A stretch of DNA of 64,000 nt from UBA8919 sp041658185 (GTDB taxonomy: Bacteria; Elusimicrobiota; UBA8919). A model generated the notes under the pieces. It ran no database searches. It had not been told where the DNA came from and was given only the letters and a program-made list of their open reading frames with translations. The stretch is taken from positions 1-64,000 of the forward strand of contig JBBAAR010000010.1 in assembly GCA_041658185.1 (NCBI GenBank), given 5' to 3'. The translations under genes were made by a program, and so were the position numbers. This document shows, in pieces, positions 7,312-15,220 of this stretch. Each line of letters starts with the position of its first letter. Position 1 is the first letter of the stretch.

Positions 7312-8215
7312 ATGTTCCGAAAAATTTTGGCTTTGTGAATTTGTCAATCAAAGGCACAAGTATATTCATAATCAAAATTGCGTAGCAGACACCTTCGGGA
7401 TATGCTCCGAGATTCCTTATTAAAACGGTCAGGAGTCCGCAACCGAATCCTAAAATAATTTTGCCTTTTAAAAACAACGGGCTTGTAACATAATCGGTCG
7501 CCATAAAAAATGCGCCCAAAACCACGCCACCAGATAAAATTTGAAAAACCGGGTCCTGCCTAAAAAGAACTGAAAAAACCATAACGGTCAAAACGAATGT
7601 TAACGGAATATGCCAGGAAATTATCCGACGGTAAAAAAGAAAAATTGCTCCCAATAAAAGCAGAATTTTTGATACCTCTCCGATAGAACCGGGAATATTA
7701 CCGACAAATAAATCCGCATATGAAGGTAGTTGTTCCGCAAGTTTTTCTTTCAAAATACCGAGCGGCGTTGCCGAAGTTACTCCGTCAATCTGCCATTTTG
7801 TCATAATAGTCGGAAATGAAGAAAGTAAAACGGCACGACCTACCAGAGCAGGATTAAAAATATTAAAACCAATGCCTCCGAAACATTCCTTCGCTATGAA
7901 AATAGCAAAAAATGAACCGATGCAAACCTGCCATAAAGCAATATCCGGCGAAAGACAATAAGCCATCAAAAGTCCGGTTAATGCTGCGCTGCCGTCGGTA
8001 ATTTTTACTTTTGTTTTAAAAATAAATTTTTGTGAAACAAACTCAAAGAAAACGCAACTTAAAACTGATGTTAAAATCACATAGCCAGAATGGACTCCGA
8101 ATTTATAAACACCCCATAAAGCCGACGGAAGCAACGCCAGAAAAACGGACAGCATTATTTTTTTCGTGGTCTGTTGTGATTTAATATGCGGAGCGGGTGA
8201 AATCGTAAATTTCAT
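7289..8215 (-). CDS. rnfD: Rnf complex subunit D (covalent FMN subunit)
   Basis: About 308 residues from the ATG at 8215, which overlaps the rnfC stop as ATGA; the longer frame upstream lies inside rnfC and is rejected. It begins MKFTISPAPHIKSQQTTKKI, like RnfD/NqrB. It has multiple helices, GGIGFNIFNPALVGRA, and the flavinylation motif DGVTSATPLG with the acceptor threonine at about 150. FMN is attached there by ApbE. The C-terminal end FFGTSLGSKFF is encoded by a repeat element and is not family sequence; this tail replaces the normal end of the last helix region. Confidence 0.95.
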   Translation of the reverse strand: MKFTISPAPHIKSQQTTKKIMLSVFLALLPSALWGVYKFGVHSGYVILTSVLSCVFFEFVSQKFIFKTKVKITDGSAALTGLLMAYCLSPDIALWQVCIGSFFAIFIAKECFGGIGFNIFNPALVGRAVLLSSFPTIMTKWQIDGVTSATPLGILKEKLAEQLPSYADLFVGNIPGSIGEVSKILLLLGAIFLFYRRIISWHIPLTFVLTVMVFSVLFRQDPVFQILSGGVVLGAFFMATDYVTSPLFLKGKIILGFGCGLLTVLIRNLGAYPEGVCYAILIMNILVPLIDKFTKPKFFGTSLGSKFF

Positions 8216-9516
8216 ATTTTTTTCTGCTGAATTAATGTTTTTGCTAATTTTATATTCTGTACAAGATGAATTTTTGCCGGACATTCGTAAGCACAGCACC
8301 CGCACTCCATACAATCAAGCGGGTTGTAGTTTTTTAATTCCTCGTATCTCGCTTTTTCAATTAGCCGTGAAATTACCGTCGGAATAAGATACATCGGACA
8401 GACATCTACGCATTTTCCGCAACGGATACAGTTTGAAGGTTCGTAAGATTTTGATTCTTTTTCTGTAAGAATAACAAGCCCGGAAAAACCTTTTACGACG
8501 GGAACATCCAGAGTGAACTGTGTAATTCCCATCATAGGTCCTCCGGCGATAATCTTTCGCCCTGGCAAATCTTCTACAAAACCGCCGCAATAATCAATAA
8601 TTTCAGACAGTAATGTCCCTATACGAACTTTCAAATTTCCAGGCCTTTTTACAAAACCTGCTATGGTAATTACCCGTTCATAAAGCGGTTTTCCTTCATA
8701 AACCGCCTCGTAAATCGCTTTTGCTGTTTGGATATTTTGTACTACACAACCGACATCCATCGGCAATTTTCCCGACGGAACTTCCCGTTTCAAAACGGCT
8801 TTAATCAGTTGTTTTTCTGCACCCTGAGGATATTTGGTTTTAAGTTTTATAATTTTAATATCATTTTCTAATTTGGGCAAATTAGAAAATAGGGAAATAA
8901 CATCTTCTTTATTGTCCTCAATTGCGATGAAACCGGTTTTTACATCAAGGACTTTCATTATAAGTTTCAATCCGCCTACAACTTTTTCCGTCTCTTCAAG
9001 TATAACCCTGTGGTCGCAGGTAAGATACGGCTCGCACTCGCATCCGTTTAATATAACACTGTCAATCTTTTTCTCTTTCGGCGGAGAAAGTTTTACATGT
9101 GTAGGAAATGCCGCACCGCCAAGCCCGACAATTCCGGCATTTTTTATAATTTCAATGATTTCATTAGGAAAAAGTTTTTCGGGATCGTTTTTTTTAAACT
9201 CAACCGTCTCGTCTTTATCGTCGGAATCAATGATTATTGAGTCAAAATTATATCCGCAGGGATGAAGACGGCTTTCAATTGCAGAAACTTTTCCTGAAAC
9301 AGGGGAGTGCAGATTTGCGGAGATAAATCCGGTCGCCGCCGCGATTAGTTGTCCGGTTTTTACGAGGTCGCCGACAGATACTACGGGTTTTGAAGGCGAG
9401 CCGGTATGCTGCGAGAGCGGAACAACCGCTTTTTTCGGGAGCGGTATTTCCTCAGTCTGTATTTGTGATGTGTATTTTGATTGGGGAGGGTGAATTCCTC
9501 CTCTGAAATTATTCAT
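8212..9516 (-). CDS. rnfC: Rnf complex subunit C (NADH/flavin, iron-sulfur)
   Basis: About 434 residues from the ATG at 9516, where the sequence reads MNNFRGGIHPPQSK as in other RnfC proteins; 15 more residues upstream are unlikely. It includes the SLBB and NADH-binding Rossmann-like region with GIVGLGGAAFPTHVKL and LNGCECEPYLTCD, and two C-terminal [4Fe-4S] clusters (CIRCGKCVDVCP, CMECGCCAYECP). RnfC is the NAD-reducing peripheral subunit. The length is short compared with proteobacterial RnfC, which carries a long repetitive tail absent here. The gene overlaps apbE upstream by a few bases and rnfD downstream as ATGA. Confidence 0.97.
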   Translation of the reverse strand: MNNFRGGIHPPQSKYTSQIQTEEIPLPKKAVVPLSQHTGSPSKPVVSVGDLVKTGQLIAAATGFISANLHSPVSGKVSAIESRLHPCGYNFDSIIIDSDDKDETVEFKKNDPEKLFPNEIIEIIKNAGIVGLGGAAFPTHVKLSPPKEKKIDSVILNGCECEPYLTCDHRVILEETEKVVGGLKLIMKVLDVKTGFIAIEDNKEDVISLFSNLPKLENDIKIIKLKTKYPQGAEKQLIKAVLKREVPSGKLPMDVGCVVQNIQTAKAIYEAVYEGKPLYERVITIAGFVKRPGNLKVRIGTLLSEIIDYCGGFVEDLPGRKIIAGGPMMGITQFTLDVPVVKGFSGLVILTEKESKSYEPSNCIRCGKCVDVCPMYLIPTVISRLIEKARYEELKNYNPLDCMECGCCAYECPAKIHLVQNIKLAKTLIQQKKI

Positions 9517-10489
9517 AACTGGCAAAACCTGTTGTTTTATAAATATTCTTTTCTTTATCAATTATAAGGCACTCGGAATTCTTGTATTTCCGGATAAGCT
9601 CAATGCCTTTCTTGTGACCCAGTACGAATGCGGCCGTAGATAAAGCATCTGAGTCCGTCGCACTATCCGTTAAAATAGTCGAACTTATAGATTCATCCGC
9701 CGGGTAGCCGGACAACGGATTTATTATATGCGAAATTTTGGTTTTGTCAAGAAAAAAGTATCTCTCGTAATCGCCGGAAGTCGCGACCGATTTATTTTTA
9801 ATTTTCAACACGGTTATAAAACTATTTTTATCACGCGGGTTTTGAAGAGCAACCTTAAACACTTTTTCGCCGAAACAGCCGATATTCCCGCCGGCATTTA
9901 CCATTCCGGTTTTTATGCCGTTTTTTTTCAAAATCTCAACCGCACGGTCAACCGCATATCCTTTGGCAATCCCGCCGAAATCAATTTTCATCCCTTTTTT
10001 TGCGAAGGTAATTTTTTTGTTTTTTTCATTGATTAAAATGTTGCGCCAACCGATCAGTTTCTTCGCCATTTTGATTTCCGACTGGGACGGCATTTTCCCA
10101 TATTTGCCTGAATTTTTCCACAGTTCAATAATAGGCAGGACCGTTATGTCAAACGCACCGGCTGAAATTTCAGAAAAATAATTTGACTTTTTTATGAGTT
10201 GAATTACTTCATTCGAAACAACTGCCGAATCGTTTTTATTCAGTTGTGAAATTTCTGAAGCGGGCTTATAGACGGAAAAAATGTTTTCAATGCGGGCAAT
10301 TTCATCAAAAGCATCCGAGATTGATTTTTTAGCAAGCACCTCGTCAAAAAACCAAATTTTTATTTCTACGGTTGTTCCCATTAAGAGTTTTGTCTCGGAA
10401 AATTCTTTGCCCCCCGCCGAACGACCGACGGAAGTCCCGTAGGGACAACCGGATAAAAAAATGGAAAAAACCAAAATAATTTTTTTCAT
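9509..10489 (-). CDS. apbE: FAD:protein FMN transferase (lipoprotein)
   Basis: About 326 residues from the ATG at 10489; a second ATG at 10504 would overlap the MORN gene. ApbE cleaves FAD and transfers FMN to threonines in RnfG and RnfD. The protein has a lipoprotein leader with lipobox LSGC. Then come LLMGTTVEIKI, a FDITVLPIIELW region, the strongly conserved KIDFGGIAKGYAVDRAVEIL, and the metal-site NAGGNIG and TDSATDSDALSTAAFV. Between the lipid cysteine and the domain lies a linker (PYGTSVGRSAGG) encoded by a small palindromic repeat. Being first in the rnf operon matches its function. Confidence 0.95.
   Translation of the reverse strand: MKKIILVFSIFLSGCPYGTSVGRSAGGKEFSETKLLMGTTVEIKIWFFDEVLAKKSISDAFDEIARIENIFSVYKPASEISQLNKNDSAVVSNEVIQLIKKSNYFSEISAGAFDITVLPIIELWKNSGKYGKMPSQSEIKMAKKLIGWRNILINEKNKKITFAKKGMKIDFGGIAKGYAVDRAVEILKKNGIKTGMVNAGGNIGCFGEKVFKVALQNPRDKNSFITVLKIKNKSVATSGDYERYFFLDKTKISHIINPLSGYPADESISSTILTDSATDSDALSTAAFVLGHKKGIELIRKYKNSECLIIDKEKNIYKTTGFASYE
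10421..10446 (+). repeat. GTCCC-type palindromic repeat inside apbE
   Basis: ACGACCGACGGAAGTCCCGT followed by AGGGAC matches the small palindromic family also at 4093, 50335, 50704 (reverse), 52695 (reverse), 62491 and 63977. It lies in frame in apbE, just behind the lipidated cysteine, and encodes a flexible linker. Confidence 0.75.
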
Positions 10490-10496
10490 AAAATAG

Positions 10497-11198
10497 TTAA
10501 TCATTAATTGCCTTGATTAGTTTGCCTTTAGCGTCATATTTTTTACTTTTTATTCTTTCGCTGTTTTTATAAGTATCTTTGTACATTATCTCCCCGGTTT
10601 CATAATACTCCTTGCAAACTCCGTCTAACTTCCCGTTTTTGTAATCGGATTTCTCCTTTAATTTCCCGGTTTCATAATATGTTTTGTATGTTCCGTTTAA
10701 TTCGTTGTTTTTGTAATTAACCTTATGAAATAATTCGCCGCTCTCGTAATACATTTTGCTTGTACCTTCCAATTTTCCGTCCTTGTAGTTTATCTCATCC
10801 TTTAATTTTCCGCTTTCATAATATTCTCTGGTTTTACCGTCTAACTTACCATTTTTGTAATTTGCCTCTTGCATCGCCTTACCTGTTTCATTGTACACTC
10901 TTATGATGCCTTCCTGCGAACTATTTTTATAGTTTGTCTCTGAAAATAACTGGCCGTTATCATAATATTGCCTGACTATTCCGTCGGGTATAACGCCTGA
11001 CTTTTGAATGTTCCCTTTTTCATCAATTGTTTCTCTCGCTTTTTCCTTCCCATCGCTGTAAAAAAAAATCTCTTTTATATTCCCGTTCTGAGTTATTTTT
11101 CGTATTACTTCCGGGAATACTAAAGACATATTCATAGATACTATTAAAAAATATGTTACTATCCTTCGGTAATCTCGGAACAAGTTTTTTTTTGTCAT
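10497..11198 (-). CDS. MORN_2-type repeat protein, secreted or membrane-anchored
   Basis: 233 residues. An N-terminal hydrophobic segment (IVTYFLIVSMNMSLVF) is followed by about seven repeats of 23-24 residues with consensus G-x-x-x-x-YY-E-(S/T)-G-(K/E)-x-x-x-x-x-(N/D)-YK-(N/D)-G. This is the MORN_2 (YwqK-like) beta-hairpin repeat found in secreted proteins of many bacteria, some described as antitoxin-like. Partner and function are unknown. It sits 2 nt after the CheY-like gene and overlaps or abuts apbE, so it is in the same transcription unit as the rnf genes. Confidence 0.8.
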   Translation of the reverse strand: MTKKNLFRDYRRIVTYFLIVSMNMSLVFPEVIRKITQNGNIKEIFFYSDGKEKARETIDEKGNIQKSGVIPDGIVRQYYDNGQLFSETNYKNSSQEGIIRVYNETGKAMQEANYKNGKLDGKTREYYESGKLKDEINYKDGKLEGTSKMYYESGELFHKVNYKNNELNGTYKTYYETGKLKEKSDYKNGKLDGVCKEYYETGEIMYKDTYKNSERIKSKKYDAKGKLIKAIND

Positions 11199-11200
11199 TC

Positions 11201-11587
11201 TTACAATGTGTAGTCCTTGGAAGATAATAATTCTTCAACCTTTTTAACAAGTTCTTCGTTTGAAAACGGCTTTACAAAATATGAATCGCAGCCGAACATC
11301 TCCGCCTGCTTGATGTCTTCGGGCTGGGATTTTGCAGAAAGAACTAATATCTTCGGATGGGGCTTAAATGTTTCGTCTTTTTTTAAGCGTCTCAATACCT
11401 GATAGCCGGAAAAAAACGGCATCATTATATCCAAAATTACAAGATGGGGTTTCTCCTTGCGATATATAGAATAAGTTTCCGCGCCGTCTTTAGCAACAAA
11501 AATTTCATGCCCGAGCGGAGAAATTATCGTTTTAAGAAGTTCTCTTATATCGGTATTATCGTCTGCAATGAGAATTTTTTTAATCAT
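11201..11587 (-). CDS. CheY-like response regulator (single receiver domain)
   Basis: 128 residues, receiver domain only. The acidic pocket is ADDN at 8-11, the phospho-acceptor is D53 in LVILDIMMP, the switch serine is in VLSAKS at about 84 and the lysine in YFVKPF at about 106. With no output domain it must act by protein contact or as a phosphorelay. No kinase gene is adjacent; the nearest is at 45273. It is followed by the MORN-repeat gene after 2 nt. A possible Shine-Dalgarno AAGG lies about 10 nt upstream. Confidence 0.93.
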   Translation of the reverse strand: MIKKILIADDNTDIRELLKTIISPLGHEIFVAKDGAETYSIYRKEKPHLVILDIMMPFFSGYQVLRRLKKDETFKPHPKILVLSAKSQPEDIKQAEMFGCDSYFVKPFSNEELVKKVEELLSSKDYTL

Positions 11588-11675
11588 TTTTCGCGGGCCT
11601 TCGTATCAATTTTTTAAGCAGAACTCTTGTAAAAATTTCCGATAAATCTACGACGGCTTCTTCTTTCATTCCCAT
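11580..11675 (-). CDS. Possible 31-residue leader peptide upstream of the CheY-like gene
   Basis: A short frame with start ATGGGAATG at 11675 ends with TAA at 11580, overlapping the first codons of the CheY-like gene by 8 nt. The product is charged and amphipathic (MGMKEEAVVDLSEIF, then TRVLLKKLIRRPAKND). No clear Shine-Dalgarno is seen. It fills most of the gap between the dnaQ-like gene and the regulator. It may be a real small coupled gene or chance. Confidence 0.3.
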   Translation of the reverse strand: MGMKEEAVVDLSEIFTRVLLKKLIRRPAKND

Positions 11676-11704
11676 ATAAATTTAGTTAATTTATTGCAGA
11701 AATG

Positions 11705-12253
11705 TTATCTGTTGATTATGTTTAAAATTTGTTTTAAATCAACAATACTATGTTTTTCAACCATCTTGTGAAAACAACTGTACATTGTTTTTGCGTCGCC
11801 AAAAGCCCTGTGCTGATTGAAAATTGTTACATCGTATCTTCCTGCAACAGCACCGAGCGAATGCCCGGAACAATCCTTGTCTAACCGTCTTGACAATTTG
11901 CAGAAATTTATGTGCCTGTCATCAAAAATTATATCTTTTCCCAGTTCGTTCCTCATAAAATGTAAATCAAAATTATTTGAACTGTGAGTCACTACAAGGG
12001 AATCATCCAACAACTCTACTATCTTTTTCTTCACTTGCTTAATTTCGGGGGCATCTTTAACATGTTTATTCTCAATACCGTGCACAGATACGACAGACCA
12101 TGGGATATCCCTTTTCGGATTAATCAGCTGGCTGTATTCTTCAATTATCCGTCCGTTAAGGGATTTCAATATCCCAATTTCCACAATTCTGTGTTTCTTA
12201 CAGGCGAACCCTGTCGTTTCAATGTCTAAAAAAGCAAAAGGGGTATATTTCAT
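11705..12253 (-). CDS. DnaQ-like 3'-5' exonuclease
   Basis: 182 residues with the DEDDh exonuclease motifs in order: D10 and E12 in FLDIETTGF, D96 in NNFDLHFM, and H148 and D153 in HRAFGDA. These bind two metal ions and hydrolyse DNA or RNA from the 3' end. It could be a stand-alone polymerase III epsilon-type proofreader or a repair/RNA exonuclease; no C-terminal extra domain is present. It is 26 nt downstream of the SemiSWEET gene, so cotranscription with clpB is possible. Confidence 0.9.
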   Translation of the reverse strand: MKYTPFAFLDIETTGFACKKHRIVEIGILKSLNGRIIEEYSQLINPKRDIPWSVVSVHGIENKHVKDAPEIKQVKKKIVELLDDSLVVTHSSNNFDLHFMRNELGKDIIFDDRHINFCKLSRRLDKDCSGHSLGAVAGRYDVTIFNQHRAFGDAKTMYSCFHKMVEKHSIVDLKQILNIINR

Positions 12254-12279
12254 AATCGGATGAATTTATTTTTTCAACT

Positions 12280-12534
12280 TCATTTATATTTTATTTTAAA
12301 ATATAAAATTAACATACAAAGGATAAAAGTAACTGCGTTAGAAATAATAACGGGAAAAGATTTGATAAAAAATCCATAAGCAATCCATAATAAAATACCG
12401 GCACAGAGAATGATAAACATACCGAGAGAAATATCTGAAGTTGATTTTGACTTCCATGCTTTAAACAATTGTGGCAGAAAAGCAAATGTCGTTAATGTCC
12501 CAGCAGTCAAACCTAAAATAGTAACAAAGTTCAT
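12280..12534 (-). CDS. SemiSWEET sugar transporter
   Basis: 84 residues with three membrane helices forming one triple-helix bundle. The PQ-loop motif FLPQLFKAWKSKSTSDIS is at about 19-36. Two hydrophobic segments follow (LGMFIILCAGILLWIAYGFF and FPVIISNAVTFILCMLILYF). SemiSWEETs are dimeric sugar uniporters; the substrate cannot be read. A GGAG site lies about 9 nt before the start. Confidence 0.9.
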   Translation of the reverse strand: MNFVTILGLTAGTLTTFAFLPQLFKAWKSKSTSDISLGMFIILCAGILLWIAYGFFIKSFPVIISNAVTFILCMLILYFKIKYK

Positions 12535-12570
12535 TTTGAAATCTCCGGTTTATTTTATATCTGAAGCCAT

Positions 12571-15159
12571 TTATTTTATTTTGAATTCAAGGTTTTCCGA
12601 TTTTGCCGGTTTGTCAACGGTAATTTTTTTGCCTTCTTTTATTTCACCTGACAGAATTTGCTGACTCAAACCGTCAACTATTTCCCGCTGAATTGTTCTC
12701 TTTAGCGGGCGGGCTCCATAGACGGGGTCAAAACCGCTGTCGGCAATAAATACTTTTGCTCTATCGGTAAGTTCAACGGCAATCTTTCTATCGGAAAGCC
12801 GAAAATTTACAAGTTCCATCTGCAAGTCCACGATTTTTTTGATATGCTCAATTGTAAGGTAGTGAAAAATAATTACCTCGTCAATGCGGTTCAAAAATTC
12901 GGGGCGGAAATGCTGCCTTAAAACTAAAAGCAGTTTTTCCTTAATATCTTTTTCCATAAACTCCAAAACCTGCGAGGCGGTCTTTTGATAAAGTTCTCCG
13001 CCGAGGTTGGATGTCATAATAATAACGGTGTTCTTAAAGTCAATCGTTCTGCCCTGTCCGTCGGTAAGCCGACCGTCGTCAAGTATCTGTAGAAGCATAT
13101 TGAAAACATCGGGATGGGCTTTTTCTATCTCGTCAAAAAGAATTACGGAATACGGTTTCCGGCGGACCGACTCCGTGAGTTGCCCGCCCTCCTCGTAGCC
13201 GACATAACCGGGAGGGGCGCCGACCAGACGGGAAACGGTGTGCTTTTCCATATATTCAGACATATCAATTCGTATTATGTTTTTTTCATCGTTGAATAAA
13301 AACTCGGCAAGGGCCTTGGCAAGTTCCGTTTTTCCCACGCCCGTAGGACCTAAAAATATAAACGAACCGATCGGACGGTTGGGGTCTGAAAGCCCGCTCC
13401 TTGACCTGCGAACGGCATTTGAAATCGCAGTAATCGCTTCGTCCTGGCCGACCACCCGTTTTTGCAGTTCATCTTCCATTCTTAAAAGTTTTTTTGTTTC
13501 CGTCTCAAGCATTTTTGAAACAGGAATACCCGTCCATTTAGAAACGACTTCGGCAATGTCCTCTTCATCAACCTCCTCTTTAAGCATTTTTACGGTCTTC
13601 TGTATATCCTGAAGTTTTTTGTTTTCATCGTCCAACTGTTTTTGTAATTCGCGTGATTTTCCGTAACGCAGTTCCGCCACTTTTCCGAGGTCGCCGACTC
13701 GTTCCGCCTGCTGTTCCTCTAATTTTGTTTCCTCTATTTCCTGTTTTAGCCGGCGGATTTTTGTAATGACGTCTTTTTCCTTCTGCCATTGATCTGAAAA
13801 TTTTTTTCTCTCTTTTTTTAGTTCATCAAGTTTTTTATCAACTTCCCCGGTTTTAGATTTTTCTTTCAAAAGCCCCTGTTTTTCAATTTCAAGTTGTCTG
13901 ATTTTCCTTTCAAGGTCGTCAATTTCAGACGGTAGCGAGTCAATTTCTATTCTTAAACGGGAAGCCGACTCGTCAATCAAATCAATCGCTTTATCGGGTA
14001 AAAATCTATCTGAAATATACCTGTTTGATAAAATCGCTGCAGCAATGAGCGCCGAATCTTTTATCTTTACTCCGTGATGAATTTCGTACCTTTCCTTGAG
14101 CCCCCTCAAAATTGCAATAGTATCGTCCACCGTAGGAGGGTTCACAATTATCGGCTGGAATCTTCTCTCCAATGCGGCATCTTTTTCAATGTGTTTTCTG
14201 TATTCGTCCAATGTGGTTGCGCCGATACAACGCAGCTCGCCGCGGGCAAGCATCGGCTTCATAATGTTTGCGGCATCAATTGCGCCTTCGGCGGCGCCGG
14301 CGCCGACAAGCGTGTGTATTTCGTCAATAAAAAGAATTATCTCGCCTTCCCTGGCGACGATCTCTTTCAAAACCGTTTTCAGACGGTCTTCAAACTCGCC
14401 GCGGAATTTTGCTCCGGCAATCAAAGCACCCATATCAAGAGAAAGAACTTTTTTATTTTTCAGCATTTCCGGGACATCGCCTGCAACAATCCGGCGGGCA
14501 AGACCTTCCGCAATTGCCGTTTTACCGACACCGGGCTCGCCGATCAAAACAGGATTATTTTTCGTGCGGCGCGACAAAACCTGCATTACCCGTCGGATTT
14601 CATCATCTCTGCCGATAACAGGGTCAAGTTTTTCCTTTCCGGCAAGTTCAGTTAAATCCCGCGTGTATTTTTCAAGCGCCTGATATTTATCTTCCGGATT
14701 CTGGTCTGTGATTTTCATATCTTCTCTACCCCTCACTTCAATAAGAGATTTTAATATCTTTTCTTTCGTTATGCCGTATTTTGAAATTAATTCTTTTGAT
14801 TTTGATGATGATGAAGAAATTGAAAGAATAAAATGCTCGGTTGATATGAACCGGTCTTCTAACGCGGACGCTTCCGACTTTGCATCCTCCATAATTCTTG
14901 AAAGTTCAGGCGAAAGATAAATCTGCCCGTAGCCCTCAACTCTCGGAAGTTTTTCAATTTCTTTTTCAATCTCTCTTTTTAGATGCGAAATGTTAACGGA
15001 AAGTTTCTGTAAGATTGCGGGAACTGTGCCGTCTTTTTGCTCTACCAGGGCAAAAAGAAGATGCAAATCGGTAAGTTGCTGGTTGCGATGTTTTTCCGCA
15101 ACCGACTGGGATTCGGCAATCGCCTCATGGGCTTTTACGGTGAATTTTTCAACATCCAT
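12571..15159 (-). CDS. clpB: ATP-dependent disaggregase ClpB
   Basis: 862 residues, the normal length of ClpB. An N-terminal Clp repeat domain (1-145) is followed by AAA1 with Walker A GEPGVGKTA near 205 and Walker B ILFIDEIHTL. The coiled-coil middle domain (about 400-530, rich in K, E and Q) distinguishes ClpB from ClpA/C. AAA2 has GPTGVGKTE near 605 and ILFDEIEKAHPDVFN. No ClpP-binding loop is apparent. It resolubilises aggregates with DnaK. Its promoter directly abuts the ATG, so the mRNA is predicted to be leaderless; no CIRCE-type inverted repeat is seen. Confidence 0.98.
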   Translation of the reverse strand: MDVEKFTVKAHEAIAESQSVAEKHRNQQLTDLHLLFALVEQKDGTVPAILQKLSVNISHLKREIEKEIEKLPRVEGYGQIYLSPELSRIMEDAKSEASALEDRFISTEHFILSISSSSSKSKELISKYGITKEKILKSLIEVRGREDMKITDQNPEDKYQALEKYTRDLTELAGKEKLDPVIGRDDEIRRVMQVLSRRTKNNPVLIGEPGVGKTAIAEGLARRIVAGDVPEMLKNKKVLSLDMGALIAGAKFRGEFEDRLKTVLKEIVAREGEIILFIDEIHTLVGAGAAEGAIDAANIMKPMLARGELRCIGATTLDEYRKHIEKDAALERRFQPIIVNPPTVDDTIAILRGLKERYEIHHGVKIKDSALIAAAILSNRYISDRFLPDKAIDLIDESASRLRIEIDSLPSEIDDLERKIRQLEIEKQGLLKEKSKTGEVDKKLDELKKERKKFSDQWQKEKDVITKIRRLKQEIEETKLEEQQAERVGDLGKVAELRYGKSRELQKQLDDENKKLQDIQKTVKMLKEEVDEEDIAEVVSKWTGIPVSKMLETETKKLLRMEDELQKRVVGQDEAITAISNAVRRSRSGLSDPNRPIGSFIFLGPTGVGKTELAKALAEFLFNDEKNIIRIDMSEYMEKHTVSRLVGAPPGYVGYEEGGQLTESVRRKPYSVILFDEIEKAHPDVFNMLLQILDDGRLTDGQGRTIDFKNTVIIMTSNLGGELYQKTASQVLEFMEKDIKEKLLLVLRQHFRPEFLNRIDEVIIFHYLTIEHIKKIVDLQMELVNFRLSDRKIAVELTDRAKVFIADSGFDPVYGARPLKRTIQREIVDGLSQQILSGEIKEGKKITVDKPAKSENLEFKIK

Positions 15160-15194
15160 AGTTTAATTTTACAAAAGATACTGCTTGAAATCAA
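15160..15194 (-). promoter_or_regulatory. clpB promoter, predicted leaderless
   Basis: On the minus strand TTGATT (15194-15189), a 17-nt spacer and TAAAAT (15171-15166) are followed by only 6 nt (TAAACT) before the ATG. Transcription should start at or within a base of the start codon. The -35 box overlaps that of the divergent MFS promoter. Confidence 0.65.
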
Positions 15195-15213
15195 GTGAAA
15201 ATTTTACTATAAT
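15185..15213 (+). promoter_or_regulatory. MFS gene promoter, predicted leaderless
   Basis: TTGAAA (15185-15190), a 17-nt spacer and TATAAT (15208-15213), near consensus for the housekeeping sigma factor. The ATG of the MFS gene is 7 nt after the -10 box, so transcription is predicted to start at the A of ATG or one base before it, leaving no room for a ribosome binding site. Confidence 0.75.
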
Positions 15214-15220
15214 TTCCAAT

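Noticed and set aside
14074..14683. Long plus-strand frames opposite clpB
   Set aside because: They are antisense frames created by the codon use of clpB; residues show no domain and clpB is certain.
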